Positions 28,117 to 38,729 of a DNA stretch of 64,000 nt are shown piece after piece. The stretch is taken from positions 248,001 to 312,000 of the forward strand of contig NZ_RJKQ01000005.1 of assembly GCF_003751845.1 (NCBI RefSeq). Reading direction: 5' to 3'. The stretch comes from Enterobacter sp. BIGb0383 (lineage in GTDB: Bacteria; Pseudomonadota; Gammaproteobacteria; Enterobacterales; Enterobacteriaceae). The number at the start of each line of letters is the position of its first letter. Within the stretch, counting starts at the first letter, position 1. The position numbers and the translations under genes are program-made. The notes beneath the pieces are model-generated. The model had not been told where the DNA came from. It saw only the letters and a list, made by a program, of their open reading frames with translations, and ran no database searches.

Positions 28117-28746
28117 ATGATTCGAGTGATACTGGTGGACGACCATGTGGTAGTACGCTCCGGATTCTCCCAGCTGTTAAATCTGGAAGAGGATTTGCAG
28201 GTTACCGATCAGTTCAGCAGCGCCGCTGCCGCCTGGCCCGCGCTGCTGCGCGATGACGTTGACGTGGCGGTTCTCGACGTTGCCATGCCGGATGAAAATG
28301 GCCTGAGCCTGCTGAAGCGCCTTCGCCAGCAGCGCCCCGCCTTCCGCGCGATTATCCTCAGTATTTATGACACCCCGGCGTTTGTGCAGAGCGCGATGGA
28401 TGCAGGCGCCAGCGGCTATCTGACCAAGCGCTGCGGGCCGGAAGAGCTGGTCCATGCGGTGCGATCCGTCGGGCTCGGCGGCCACTATCTCTGCTCTGAT
28501 GCGCTAAAAGCCCTGCGCGGCGGCGAGCGAACGCCTGCGGTGCTGGATGCCCTGACCCCACGCGAGCGGGAAGTCTTTACCCTGCTGGTACAGGGCCACA
28601 GCGTGAAGGAGATTGCCTTCCGCCTCGATCTCAGCCATAAAACCGTCCATGTTCACCGGGCTAATGTGCTGGGCAAACTCCAGTGCACCAGCACCATCGA
28701 GCTGGTGCACTTCGCGCTGGATAATCAGCTGCTGGCAGGCCACTGA
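28117..28746 (+). CDS. uhpA: UhpA-like response regulator (NarL/FixJ family)
   Basis: Cytosolic two-component regulator of 209 residues. The receiver domain has the acidic pocket DD (8-9), phospho-acceptor D54 (VLDVAMPD) and the switch Lys in LTKRCGPEEL. The LuxR-type HTH is at about 146-190 (LTPREREVFTLLVQG, SVKEIAFRLDLSHKTVHVHR). It resembles E. coli UhpA (RSGF-QLL-LE-DLQV, SKTVHVHRAN) but clearly diverges, so it is probably a paralogue rather than the classic uhpT activator. Its stop overlaps the start of the kinase gene by one base (TGATG). The probable target is the downstream afuABC. Confidence 0.85.
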   Translation: MIRVILVDDHVVVRSGFSQLLNLEEDLQVTDQFSSAAAAWPALLRDDVDVAVLDVAMPDENGLSLLKRLRQQRPAFRAIILSIYDTPAFVQSAMDAGASGYLTKRCGPEELVHAVRSVGLGGHYLCSDALKALRGGERTPAVLDALTPREREVFTLLVQGHSVKEIAFRLDLSHKTVHVHRANVLGKLQCTSTIELVHFALDNQLLAGH

Positions 28747-30287
28747 TGTCGCGATCCCTGCGTTTGACCGTACTGTCCCTGTTTATTACCCTCGCCTGGG
28801 GATCCGGCTGGCTGATGCTGTGGACGCTTAGCGTCTACCTCACTCAGAACGGCCAGCAGGCAGTACTGTTTCTGCCCCACGGCGTCAGCCTCGCGCTGCT
28901 GATTTTACTCTCCCGGCGCTTCTGGCCCGCGCTGGTGCTGCCTCAGCTGGTCGCGACGCTCTGGTTGCACAGCGAACAGTTGCTCACCAGCTACACCATG
29001 CTGGCCACGCCGCTGATCAACCTGATCCCGGCGCTGGTGGCCCAGCACTACTGGCATCGCTTTCCCCTCTACTGGCAGCGGCTATCGCTGCTGCTCGGTG
29101 CCGTGACCTTCGCCTCGTTGCTTAACACCCTGCTGCTGGCACCCTTCCTGCACAGCAGCGCCATTATGATCGGCATGGCGGCCTTTACCGGCGGCGTACT
29201 GCTGACGCCCTTTGTCTATCTGATCTTTGAGTTTCTGCGTCAGCAGCATCGCTACCACCTGCTGGGGCTGGATACCAGCAACCCGCCGCTGCGCACCTCC
29301 CTGATTATCTGGTGCAGCCTGTTCTTTATCATCGGTATCGGCACCCAGATGGTGATGTCACCCCAGATCGAGCGCCTGCTGCTGATCGTGGTGTTTTTAC
29401 CGAACGTGGTGATGGCGTGGAAGTTTGGCTGGCAGGGCGGCGTGCTGGCCGGGCTGCTGGGGAGCATGATGATTACCATCGCCCGCCAGGTCGGCGTGGG
29501 ATTCAGCAGCCTGATTGAACTGGAGATTTTTCTCTCCACCCAGTCACTGCTGGGAATCGGTCTGGGGATCGCCATCAGCCGTCAGCAGCACCTGGCCCAG
29601 AACCTGGACCACTACCGCCGAAGGCTGGAAGCGGAGCTGGATGCCCGTCGCCAGCTAACGGAGAAGCTGATCCACAGCGAGGAAGACACCCGTAAAAGCC
29701 TGGCCCGGGAGCTGCACGATGAGATCGGCCAGAACATTACCGCCATTCAAATCCAGACCCAGCTGGTCAAGCGCAGCAGCGATACGGACCTGGCGCTGGC
29801 GGCGGCCGGGCAGATTAACGAACTGGCACGGCGTATTCACCACTCTACGCGCCAGCTCCTGCGCCAGCTGCGTCCGCCGGTACTGGATGAATTATCGCTT
29901 GAAGAGGCCCTGCACCATCTGGTCAACGAATTCGCCTTTGCCGAACGCGGCATTCAGTGCCGTTTTGACTACCGTCTGGCGCAGCCGCCACAGAGTGAAA
30001 CCCTGGTTTTTACCCTCTACCGCCTGCTTCAGGAACTGCTGAACAACGTCTGCAAACACGCGGACGCCAGCGAGGTCAGCATCGCCCTCTGGCAGCAGAA
30101 CGATCGCCTGCATCTGGCGGTCAGGGATAACGGCGTCGGCCTTGTCAGCGGCGGCCAGCCAGGTTTCGGCATCCAGGGAATGCGCGAGCGCGTCAGCGCG
30201 CTCGGCGGTGAGCTAACCCTGGAATCACGTCAGGGCACGCGCGTAATTGTTAACCTGCCCACACTTTTGCAACAAACCCCACGCTAA
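28746..30287 (+). CDS. uhpB: UhpB-like sensor histidine kinase with MASE1-type membrane domain
   Basis: 513 residues. The N-terminal 290 contain about eight membrane spans of the MASE1 kind (LFLPHGVSLALLILLSRRFW, ALVLPQLVATLWLHSE). A dimerisation helix with phospho-acceptor H324 (SLARELHDEIGQNITAIQIQ) follows, then a HATPase domain with NNVCKHA, DNGVGL and GFGIQGMRERV at about 420-490. It is the HPK7-type kinase that pairs with UhpA. In E. coli UhpB takes its signal from UhpC, which detects external glucose-6-phosphate; the downstream UhpC-like gene fits that scheme. Confidence 0.87.
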   Translation: MSRSLRLTVLSLFITLAWGSGWLMLWTLSVYLTQNGQQAVLFLPHGVSLALLILLSRRFWPALVLPQLVATLWLHSEQLLTSYTMLATPLINLIPALVAQHYWHRFPLYWQRLSLLLGAVTFASLLNTLLLAPFLHSSAIMIGMAAFTGGVLLTPFVYLIFEFLRQQHRYHLLGLDTSNPPLRTSLIIWCSLFFIIGIGTQMVMSPQIERLLLIVVFLPNVVMAWKFGWQGGVLAGLLGSMMITIARQVGVGFSSLIELEIFLSTQSLLGIGLGIAISRQQHLAQNLDHYRRRLEAELDARRQLTEKLIHSEEDTRKSLARELHDEIGQNITAIQIQTQLVKRSSDTDLALAAAGQINELARRIHHSTRQLLRQLRPPVLDELSLEEALHHLVNEFAFAERGIQCRFDYRLAQPPQSETLVFTLYRLLQELLNNVCKHADASEVSIALWQQNDRLHLAVRDNGVGLVSGGQPGFGIQGMRERVSALGGELTLESRQGTRVIVNLPTLLQQTPR

Positions 30288-30371
30288 CCAGGAAAAAGTC
30301 TTAGTCACGCCGGACTTTGTCTCATCCCCTTTCTTAGCCACTTACTTATAGTCAGCGCCAGTGGAGGCCGT

Positions 30372-31661
30372 ATGCGCGCAGATCAAATCAACCAGCAGTA
30401 CCGGGCCCTGCGCCCGCGATTGTTGCTGTGCATGGTGATAGGTTACGCCGCGTTTTACCTGACGCGAAAAAGCGTGAACACCATCCTGCCCGCCCTGCAG
30501 ACGGATCTGGGGTTAGATAAAGGTGATATCGGCCTGCTCGGCTCGCTGTTTTATCTCAGCTACGGGCTGTCGAAATTTGCCGCCGGACTGTGGCACGACA
30601 GCCATGGACAGAAGTGGTTTATGGGCGTCGGGCTGTTCGCTACCGGCGTGCTGAACGTACTTTTCGCCTTTGGCGAATCGCTGCCGATGCTGCTGGTGGT
30701 CTGGACGCTGAACGGATTTTTTCAGGGATGGGGATGGCCTCCCTGCGCTCGCCTGCTGACTCACTGGTACTCGCGCAACGAACGCGGACTGTGGTGGGGA
30801 TGCTGGAATGCCTCAATCAATATCGGCGGGGCGATTATCCCGCTGATTTGCGCCTTTGCCGCCCATTTGTGGGGCTGGCAGGCGGCGATGCTGACACCGG
30901 GGATCATCAGCATGGCACTGGGGATATGGCTGACCACGCAACTGCGGGGAACACCGCAGGAAGAGGGTCTGCCGACGGTGGGTGAATGGCGGCACGATCC
31001 GCTGGAGCTGCGACAGACCGCCGCCAGCCCGCCGATGGGACTGTGGCAGATGCTGCGCACAACGATGCTGCATAACCCACTGATCTGGCTACTGGGCGTC
31101 TCCTATGTACTGGTATATCTCATCCGCATTGCGCTTAACGACTGGGGCAATATCTGGCTGACGGAAAGCCACGGTATCAACCTGCTGAGCGCTAACGGCG
31201 CGGTGATGCTGTTTGAAGTGGGCGGATTACTGGGCGCGCTCTTTGCGGGATGGGGTTCCGACCTGCTGTTCAGCGGCCAGCGCGCACCGATGATTTTGCT
31301 GTTTACTCTCGGGCTGGTGGTGTCGGTTGCCGCCCTCTGGCTGGCGCCGGTGCATCACTATGTTTTGCTGTCGATGTGCTTCTTTAGCGTCGGATTTTTT
31401 GTCTTTGGCCCGCAAATGCTGATTGGCCTCGCCGCCGTCGAGTGTGGCCATAAAGGGGCTGCGGGTTCGATAACCGGCTTCCTTGGGGTCTTTGCCTACC
31501 TGGGAGCCGCACTGGCGGGATGGCCGCTGTCGCAGGTGATTGAACGCTACGGCTGGTCCGGAATGTTCAGCCTGCTCTCGGTTGCCGCCGTACTGATGGG
31601 TTTATTGCTGATGCCGCTGCTGATGGCGGGGATAACCGCCTCACGCAGTCACCTGAAATGA
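30372..31661 (+). CDS. uhpC: UhpC-like sugar-phosphate sensor of the MFS (OPA) family
   Basis: 429 residues with 12 predicted spans and the organophosphate-antiporter signatures: GYAAFYLTRKSVNTILPAL at the start, NGFFQGWGWPPCARLLTHWY, GLPTVGEWRHDPLEL in the central loop and GFFVFGPQMLIGLAAVECGHK. These follow E. coli UhpC more closely than UhpT (for example WYSRNERGxWW and the EWRHD loop). UhpC binds external glucose-6-phosphate and drives UhpB signalling. GGAGG lies six bases before the ATG. Its stop overlaps an ATG of the afuA frame, so sensor and transporter genes are physically fused into one unit. No uhpT follows. Confidence 0.85.
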   Translation: MRADQINQQYRALRPRLLLCMVIGYAAFYLTRKSVNTILPALQTDLGLDKGDIGLLGSLFYLSYGLSKFAAGLWHDSHGQKWFMGVGLFATGVLNVLFAFGESLPMLLVVWTLNGFFQGWGWPPCARLLTHWYSRNERGLWWGCWNASINIGGAIIPLICAFAAHLWGWQAAMLTPGIISMALGIWLTTQLRGTPQEEGLPTVGEWRHDPLELRQTAASPPMGLWQMLRTTMLHNPLIWLLGVSYVLVYLIRIALNDWGNIWLTESHGINLLSANGAVMLFEVGGLLGALFAGWGSDLLFSGQRAPMILLFTLGLVVSVAALWLAPVHHYVLLSMCFFSVGFFVFGPQMLIGLAAVECGHKGAAGSITGFLGVFAYLGAALAGWPLSQVIERYGWSGMFSLLSVAAVLMGLLLMPLLMAGITASRSHLK

Positions 31662-31675
31662 TAAAGGACACAATA

Positions 31676-32707
31676 ATGAAAATGACACCGCTCTGTACCC
31701 TGATCGCCGCCGGTATTACGCTGGCAACCCTTGCGGGCGCCGCCCAGGCCAAAGGCCGCCTGGTGGTTTACTGCAGCGCCACCAACGAGATGTGCGAGGC
31801 CGAAACCAAAGCCTTCGGCGAAAAGTATGATGTCAAAACCTCGTTTATCCGCAACGGCTCCGGCAGCACGCTGGCGAAAATCGACGCCGAGAAGAAAAAC
31901 CCGCAGGCCGACGTCTGGTACGGTGGCACCCTCGACCCGCAATCTCAGGCTGGTGAAATGGGCCTGCTGCAGGCGTACAAGTCGCCCGAGCTGAAAAATA
32001 TCATGGAGCAGTTCCGCGATCCGGCAAAGGTAAAAGGTAACTACTCCTCCGCCGTTTACGTCGGCATTCTCGGCTTTGGCGTGAACACCCAGCGTCTGAA
32101 AGAGAAAAACCTGCCTGTACCGGCCTGCTGGAAAGATCTGACCAAGCCGGAATACAAAGGCGAAATCCAGATTGCCGACCCGCAAAGCTCCGGCACCGCC
32201 TACACCGCGCTGGCGACCTTCGCCCAGCTGTGGGGCGATGAACCGGCTTTCGAATATCTGAAACAGCTAAATGCCAACGTTTCCCAGTACACCAAGTCCG
32301 GTATCGCCCCGGCGCGTAACGCCGCCCGCGGTGAAACCGCTATCGGTATCGGCTTCCTCCACGACTACTCCCTGGAAAAAGAGCAGGGAGCACCGCTGAC
32401 GCTAGTTTCTCCGTGCGAAGGCACCGGGTATGAAATCGGCGGCGTCAGCATCCTGAAAGGGGCACGCAACGCGGATAATGCGAAGCTGTTCGTGGACTGG
32501 GTGCTGTCGAAAGAAGCCCAGGAGCTGGCGTGGAAAAAAGGGAAGTCCTATCAGATCCTGACCAACACCACCGCCGAAACCTCACCGAACTCGCTCAAAC
32601 TGGATGATCTGAAGCTGATTAATTACGACATGGACAAGTACGGTTCTACTGACGTGCGTAAAGCGCTGATCAACAAATGGGTTAGCGAAGTGAAGATGGG
32701 CAAATAA
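31676..32707 (+). CDS. afuA: AfuA, periplasmic binding protein of a hexose-phosphate/ferric-type ABC importer
   Basis: 343 residues from ATG 31676 (AAAGGA seven bases ahead); an ATG overlapping the uhpC stop at 31658 is a less likely start. Signal peptide residues 1-25 end at AQA|KGRLVVYC. The mature part is the FbpA-like class: VVYCSATNEMCEAETKAFGE, DVWYGGTLDPQSQAGEMGLL, IQIADPQSSGTAYTAL, GTGYEIGGVSILKGARNADN. The Actinobacillus AfuA of this type was shown to bind glucose-6-phosphate, fructose-6-phosphate and sedoheptulose-7-phosphate rather than iron. Here the UhpABC-like genes directly ahead support a sugar-phosphate ligand. Confidence 0.87.
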   Translation: MKMTPLCTLIAAGITLATLAGAAQAKGRLVVYCSATNEMCEAETKAFGEKYDVKTSFIRNGSGSTLAKIDAEKKNPQADVWYGGTLDPQSQAGEMGLLQAYKSPELKNIMEQFRDPAKVKGNYSSAVYVGILGFGVNTQRLKEKNLPVPACWKDLTKPEYKGEIQIADPQSSGTAYTALATFAQLWGDEPAFEYLKQLNANVSQYTKSGIAPARNAARGETAIGIGFLHDYSLEKEQGAPLTLVSPCEGTGYEIGGVSILKGARNADNAKLFVDWVLSKEAQELAWKKGKSYQILTNTTAETSPNSLKLDDLKLINYDMDKYGSTDVRKALINKWVSEVKMGK

Positions 32708-32731
32708 GCCCGCCATAAGAAGAGCCTTATC

Positions 32732-32756
32732 GCCCGGCGGCGCGTCGCTGTCGGGC
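32732..32756 (+). repeat. REP-like hairpin between afuA and afuB
   Basis: GCCCGGCGGCG-CGT-CGCTGTCGGGC forms an 11-pair stem (with G-T pairs) in the 68-bp gap, preceded by GCCTTATC as in REP/BIME units. Such elements after binding-protein genes stabilise the upstream mRNA so that receptor exceeds permease. Confidence 0.55.
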
Positions 32757-32775
32757 CAGTCAACTCGGTGCCACT

Positions 32776-34854
32776 ATGTCACATGCAATCACTCTCCCTC
32801 CCGTCAAAAAACGGGATGCGGTATTCCTGTGGGTTTTACTCGGCTGGCTGGCGTTTGCCCTGCTGCCGAGCTGGAGCCTGGATTACGGCCTGCTGGAGTC
32901 CACCTCGGACGAAATCTACGCGGCCTACGGCTGGTCAGAGCCTAACCTGAGCTGGCTGTGGTATCTGCTGCCAACGCTCCTGCTGGTGCGCCCGTGGCGT
33001 GAAGCCCGACGCGAAGCCCGTGGCCGCCACTGGTTTGACGCGGGCTGGGCGCTGCTGTGCATCGCCTTTATCGCCGTCAGCGCTACCGTGGAAGGTCGCG
33101 GTCTGGGCTACGCCACCATCGTACTGTTTGTGGCTCTCGGGGCCATTATGGCTCAGGCCTTAACCCGTCTGGAATGGCTGGGCGGCGACCGGTTTGTGAT
33201 CGGCTCGCTTATCGCCATCGTTGCGCTGATCGGTATTTTTATCGTCTGGCCCAGCATCGCGATTTTTATCCCGATGTTCAGCAACGACGCGGGTGAATTC
33301 GCCCCGCTGGCGTTTATAAACGTCCTGTCCCAGGCCCATATCATTCAGGTCATCCTGAACTCGATTCTTCTCTCTATCGCCGTGGGCGTCGGCTGTACCT
33401 TCTTTGGCCTGGTGCTGGCGATCTACACCACCCGTATTGCACAGCGCGGAGCCATTATTGGCCGTATCTTCTCGATCCTGCCGATCGTGACGCCGCCGTT
33501 TGTGGTTGGCCTCGGCGTAACCCTGATGATGGGCCGATCCGGCTATATTACCGAGCTGATGGTGGACTGGTTCGGGCTGACCAATACCAACTGGCTGTAC
33601 GGCTTTACCGGGATCTGGCTGGCGCAGGTACTGGCCTTTACCCCGATGGCCTTTATGATCCTCGACGGGGCGATCAAGACGATCCATCCGTCGCTGGAAG
33701 AGGCGTCCTATACCCTGCGCGCCAGCCGCTGGCAGACCTTTAACGGCGTCTTTGTTCAGTTGCTGAAACCGGCCCTGGCGAACGCCTTCCTGATCGTGGT
33801 GGTGCAGTCGCTGGCGGACTTCAGTAACCCGCTGGTGCTCGGCGGCAACTTCGACGTGCTGGCAACGCAAATTTACTTCTATATCACCGGTTCCCAGCTC
33901 GACTATCAGGCCGCCAGTACCCTGGGCGCGTTCCTGCTGCTGTTCTCGCTGCTGGTGTTCTGCGTACAGTATATGTGGATCGGCAAGCGCTCCTACGTCA
34001 CCGTGTCCGGCAAGTCCTACCGTGGCGATGTTCAGCCGCTGCCGGTTACCCTGGTCTGGAGCGTGCTGGCCCTGCTGGCGGTGTGGATCGCCTTTAACGC
34101 CCTGCTCTACGGCAGCATTTTCTACGGCAGCTTTACGGTGAACTGGGGCGTGGACTACACACTGACCTTCGATAACTTTATCAAGCTGTTCGGCCAGGGC
34201 ATGAGCGACGGCGCGTGGCCTTCCCTGCTCGATACCCTGCTCTACGCCGGGATCGCGGCACCGATTACCGCTATCTTTGGCCTGCTGATTGCCTGGGTTG
34301 TGGTGCGCCAGCAGTTTAAGGGCAAGAAGACCATCGAGTTCACCACCATGCTCTGCTTTGCGGTGCCGGGCACCGTGGCCGGGGTCTCCTATATCCTCGC
34401 CTTTAACAGCGCGCCGGTGTATCTCACCGGGACGGCGGCCATCGTGATTATTTCGATGGTAATGCGTAACGTGCCGGTCGGTATCCGCGCCGGTATCGCC
34501 GGTCTGGGTCAGATCGACAAGTCGCTGGATGAAGCTTCTCTTAGCCTGCGCGCCGGGTCCCTGCGTACCATCACGCATATCCTGCTGCCGCTGCTGCGCC
34601 CGGCGATCCTCTCGGCGCTGATCTACAGCTTCGTGCGTGCGATCACCACCGTCAGCGCCATTGTGTTCCTCGTCACGCCGGATACCCGCGTCGCGACGGC
34701 CTATATCCTGAACCGCGTGGAAGACGGCGAATACGGCGTGGCTATCGCCTACGGCTCCATTCTGATCGTCGTGATGCTGGCGATTATTTTCCTCTTTGAC
34801 TGGCTGATCGGTGAAGCACGTATTTCCCGCTCCAAAGCCAAAAACCAGGCGTAA
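32776..34854 (+). CDS. afuB: AfuB, two-domain permease of the AfuABC importer
   Basis: 692 residues with about 12-14 membrane spans, made of two fused BPD_transp_1 halves. Each half has the EAA coupling motif: [20 protein letters not shown] near 310 and [20 protein letters not shown] near 590. The N-terminal 130 residues add spans not usual in single permeases. This fused layout is typical of FbpB/AfuB. It contacts AfuC on the cytosolic side and receives cargo from AfuA. A long antisense frame on the other strand (33160-34578) is a compositional shadow. Four bases separate its stop from afuC. Confidence 0.9.
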   Translation: MSHAITLPPVKKRDAVFLWVLLGWLAFALLPSWSLDYGLLESTSDEIYAAYGWSEPNLSWLWYLLPTLLLVRPWREARREARGRHWFDAGWALLCIAFIAVSATVEGRGLGYATIVLFVALGAIMAQALTRLEWLGGDRFVIGSLIAIVALIGIFIVWPSIAIFIPMFSNDAGEFAPLAFINVLSQAHIIQVILNSILLSIAVGVGCTFFGLVLAIYTTRIAQRGAIIGRIFSILPIVTPPFVVGLGVTLMMGRSGYITELMVDWFGLTNTNWLYGFTGIWLAQVLAFTPMAFMILDGAIKTIHPSLEEASYTLRASRWQTFNGVFVQLLKPALANAFLIVVVQSLADFSNPLVLGGNFDVLATQIYFYITGSQLDYQAASTLGAFLLLFSLLVFCVQYMWIGKRSYVTVSGKSYRGDVQPLPVTLVWSVLALLAVWIAFNALLYGSIFYGSFTVNWGVDYTLTFDNFIKLFGQGMSDGAWPSLLDTLLYAGIAAPITAIFGLLIAWVVVRQQFKGKKTIEFTTMLCFAVPGTVAGVSYILAFNSAPVYLTGTAAIVIISMVMRNVPVGIRAGIAGLGQIDKSLDEASLSLRAGSLRTITHILLPLLRPAILSALIYSFVRAITTVSAIVFLVTPDTRVATAYILNRVEDGEYGVAIAYGSILIVVMLAIIFLFDWLIGEARISRSKAKNQA

Positions 34855-34858
34855 TACT

Positions 34859-35905
34859 ATGACTCAGAAACATTTTGTTGAGCTGCGCAACGTCAGCAAA
34901 CGCTTTGGCAGCAATAGCGTGATTGAAAATATCAACCTCGCCATCCCTCAGGGTGAGATGGTGACCCTGCTCGGGCCGTCGGGCTGCGGCAAAACCACCG
35001 TGCTGCGTCTGGTCGCCGGACTGGAGAAACCCAGCGAAGGGCAGATTTTTATCGACGGTGAGGACGTCACCCATCGCTCAATTCAGCAGCGCGATATCTG
35101 TATGGTGTTCCAGTCCTACGCGCTCTTCCCGCATATGTCACTGGGCGAGAACGTCGGCTACGGCCTCAAGATGCTGGGCGTGTCGCGAAGTGAGATTAAA
35201 ACGCGGGTGCACGAGGCGCTGGCGATGGTCGATCTGGAAGGATTTGGAGACCGCTATGTCGATCAGATTTCCGGCGGTCAGCAGCAGCGTGTGGCCCTGG
35301 CCCGTGCGCTGATCCTCAAGCCGAAGGTACTTCTGTTTGATGAGCCATTAAGTAACCTCGATGCCAACCTGCGCCGCAGCATGCGCGATAAAATTCGCGA
35401 ACTGCAAAAGCAGTTTAATATTACCTCCCTGTACGTCACCCACGATCAGAGCGAAGCCTTTGCCGTCTCCGATACGGTGCTGGTCATGAACAAGGGGAAT
35501 ATTATGCAGATCGGCTCGCCGCAGGATCTCTATCGCCAGCCGGCGTCACGCTTTATGGCCAGTTTTATGGGCGATGCCAACCTCTTCCCGGCCACCTTCA
35601 CGGCGGATCATGTGGATATTTACGGCTATGCGCTGCCGCGCCCGGCGCACTTTATCAGCAGCGGCAACGGCACCGTTGGCGTACGTCCGGAAGCCATTAC
35701 CCTGAGCGATCGCGGGACGGAGAGCCAGCGCTGTATTATCCGTCACGTGGCCTATATGGGACCGCAGTATGAGGTGATGGTGGAGTGGCACGGGCAGCAG
35801 ATCCTGCTGCAGGTCAATGCGACCCGACTGCAGCCGGACGTAGGGGAAAGCTACTATCTGGAGATCCACCCGTACGGGATGTTTGTGCTGGCGGATGCCG
35901 CATAA
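34859..35905 (+). CDS. afuC: AfuC, ATP-binding protein of the AfuABC importer
   Basis: 348 residues from ATG 34859, just after the afuB stop; the frame extends upstream inside afuB without family similarity. Walker A is GPSGCGKTT (39-47), the Q-loop is [11 protein letters not shown], the signature is [15 protein letters not shown], Walker B is VLLFDEP then LSNLDA, and the switch is [11 protein letters not shown]-terminal TOBE-type domain (residues about 240-345, [12 protein letters not shown]) is typical of the Fe3+/polyamine/sugar CUT1-like ATPases. An inverted repeat follows the stop. Confidence 0.92.
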   Translation: MTQKHFVELRNVSKRFGSNSVIENINLAIPQGEMVTLLGPSGCGKTTVLRLVAGLEKPSEGQIFIDGEDVTHRSIQQRDICMVFQSYALFPHMSLGENVGYGLKMLGVSRSEIKTRVHEALAMVDLEGFGDRYVDQISGGQQQRVALARALILKPKVLLFDEPLSNLDANLRRSMRDKIRELQKQFNITSLYVTHDQSEAFAVSDTVLVMNKGNIMQIGSPQDLYRQPASRFMASFMGDANLFPATFTADHVDIYGYALPRPAHFISSGNGTVGVRPEAITLSDRGTESQRCIIRHVAYMGPQYEVMVEWHGQQILLQVNATRLQPDVGESYYLEIHPYGMFVLADAA

Positions 35906-35915
35906 ATAAAACCGG

Positions 35916-35951
35916 ATATTCCCCTCTCCCGTTTTTGGCAGAGGGGAATAT
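35916..35951. terminator. Bidirectional terminator-like stem between afuC and mmuM
   Basis: Perfect 12-bp arms ATATTCCCCTCT and AGAGGGGAATAT with a 12-base loop (containing TTTTT) fill the 48-bp gap of the convergent genes. It lacks a T-run on either side, so it may act as a boundary or with Rho. Confidence 0.6.
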
Positions 35952-35953
35952 GA

Positions 35954-36869
<916 letters not shown>

Positions 36870-36883
<14 letters not shown>

Positions 36884-38270
36884 GTTCAGGCTCCTGCACA
36901 AATTTAGGACGCGTTAAGAAGTACGCACCATAACACAGCGCGACAAACGGCAGCCCACAGTAAAGGGCGATGCGCTGGCTGGGATCAAAAGCCAGTCCGA
37001 CGCAGGCCACCAGGCAAAGTACAAAGCCCAGTACCGGCACCAGCGGATACCAGGGAGCGCGATACTGCAGATCCGCCAGGGTTTTCCCGGCCTGCAGATG
37101 GCGACGGCGGAAGACAAAATGCGCGGCACAGATGCTGATCCATACCGCCACAACCGCAAAGCCGGAAATTGCCGACAGGGCAACAAACACCGTATCCGGC
37201 GCGACCACGCTTGAGAACAGCGCCAGCACGCCGCCAAGCATGGAGACCGACAGCGCCGTCAGCGGCACGCCATTTTTATTGACCCGGGCAAAGCAGGCCG
37301 GCAGTGTTTTCTGGTTCGACAGGGACCACAGCATACGACCGGAGGCATACAGCCCGGAGTTGGCCGCGGAGAGGATCGCCGTCAGGATCACAACGTTAAA
37401 GATATCCGCCGCATAAGGGATCCCCACCTTTTCAAAGACCAGCACAAAGGGGCTTTTCTCCACGCCCGCCTGCTCCATCGGGATCAGCGCCGCCAGCACA
37501 AATACGGTGCCGATAAAGAAGATAATCAGCCGGGCAATGGTGGTGCGAATGGCAACCGGGATAACCTTATGCGGATTTTCCGTTTCACCGGCGGCAATCC
37601 CGATCAGCTCGGTGCCGGAGAAGGCGAAGTTTACCGCCACCATGGTCATCAGGATCGGCAGGCCGCCGTGCGGGAACCAGCCCTCAGCGGTAATGTTCGA
37701 CAGGCCCGGCGCGGGTGAGCCATCCTGCATCGGGATAAAGCCAAAGATTGCCGCTCCGCCGAGAAGAATAAAAGCGATGATGGTGATCACCTTCACCAGT
37801 GAGAACCAGAATTCCCCTTCGGCAAAGAAGCGAGTAGAGATCACGTTGAGGGCGAAGATCACCGCACAGAAGAGGCCGCACCACGCCCAGATAGGCACCT
37901 GCGGAAACCAGTACTGCATGCAGAACCCGGCGGCGGTAAAGCTCGACCCGAGCGCCACGGTCCAGGTCAGCCAGTAGAGCCAGGCCACGGTATAGCCCGT
38001 CGCCGGTCCGAGATAGCGGGCAGCATAAACGTGAAAGGCGCCGGTTTCCGGCATCGCCACCGAGAGCTCGCCGAGGCACTGCATGACCAGCCAGACCACC
38101 AGCGCGCCGATAGCGTAGGCCAGCAGCGTGCCTGCTGCGCCCGTGGTGGAGATGATATAGCCGGTGTTAAAAAACAGGCCGGTGCCAATCACTCCGCCGA
38201 GGGAGAGCATCACCAGATGGCGGGTTTTCATGGTGCGCTTAAGCTGCCCACCCTGCGGTTCTGTTTGCAT
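36870..38270 (-). CDS. mmuP: S-methylmethionine permease
   Basis: Inner-membrane APC-family amino-acid transporter, 466 residues from ATG 38270 ([18 protein letters not shown]); AGAAGGTAAT precedes it, and an eight-codon upstream extension is not conserved. About 12 spans. The [15 protein letters not shown] motif in span 1 and [20 protein letters not shown] in span 6 are the usual unwound substrate-binding helices. It takes up S-methylmethionine for MmuM. Possible MetJ boxes lie between promoter and start. Confidence 0.95.
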
Positions 38271-38280
38271 ATTACCTTCT

Positions 38281-38296
38281 AAACGTATGGACATCT
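38281..38296 (-). promoter_or_regulatory. Possible MetJ operator (tandem met boxes) upstream of mmuP
   Basis: On the minus strand AGATGTCC ATACGTTT lies 11 bp ahead of the mmuP start. Each 8-mer matches the met-box consensus AGACGTCT at six of eight bases and they are in tandem, as MetJ needs. Methionine repression of mmuPM would make sense; the match is only moderate. Confidence 0.45.
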
Positions 38297-38370
38297 AAAC
38301 TGCTAAATGACGTACGTTATAGCGCTTTTGTAAAGAAAAAGCGAGAAGGAAGGCAACAGGCTGAAGAGCA

Positions 38371-38457
38371 TCAGCGAATCAGCACCAGTCTCCCCCGCGG
38401 CGGCGTCCGCAGCGGATACGCGGTCACAATCACATAGAGTATCGGTCGCCAGGCCAT
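38371..38457 (-). CDS. Possible 28-residue small membrane protein
   Basis: A strong Shine-Dalgarno (GGAGGTGTTT then ATG at 38457) heads a short frame beginning MAWRPILYVIVTAYPLRTPP and ending RLVLIR. It has a short hydrophobic core (ILYVIVTAY) and five Arg, the pattern of very small inner-membrane proteins. It sits alone in the 430-bp gap between mmuP and the polygalacturonase gene. I know no family for it. The ribosome site is the main support. Confidence 0.35.
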   Translation of the reverse strand: MAWRPILYVIVTAYPLRTPPRGRLVLIR

Positions 38458-38698
38458 AAACACCTCCGTCCTGTCTGATGATAATCAAACTGTGGCAGCT
38501 CCCCGGATTTATTTCCTGGCTCCTCGTCACTCTCCTGATTCAGAATCGGATGAAAATGCGCCACCTCTCAGGGCAATAGACATTTGCCCGAAAAACGTGT
38601 CGACTGGGCCACAAAATAGCAACAAAAACCAGGCAAATTAACGATTTTGAATAAAGCGTGATCTACTCGAAAACATAAAAGAAATAATGGTGTTAATT

Positions 38699-38719
38699 TT
38701 TAGAAACATTATTTCAATA
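38699..38719 (+). promoter_or_regulatory. KdgR operator upstream of the polygalacturonase gene
   Basis: TAGAAACATTATTTCAATA contains the core GAAACATTATTTCA (38703-38716), which matches the KdgR consensus (AATGAAACATTGTTTCATT type) at nearly every core position. It lies 14 bp before the start codon, so binding would block transcription or initiation until pectin breakdown products (KDG) appear. Confidence 0.7.
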
Positions 38720-38729
38720 AGGAATAGAG

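Noticed and set aside
33160-34578. Antisense open frame of 472 codons opposite afuB
   Set aside because: It mirrors a GC-rich membrane-protein gene, is rich in His, Gln, Arg and Gly as shadow frames are, and has no ribosome site or family pattern. afuB has both EAA motifs and normal length.
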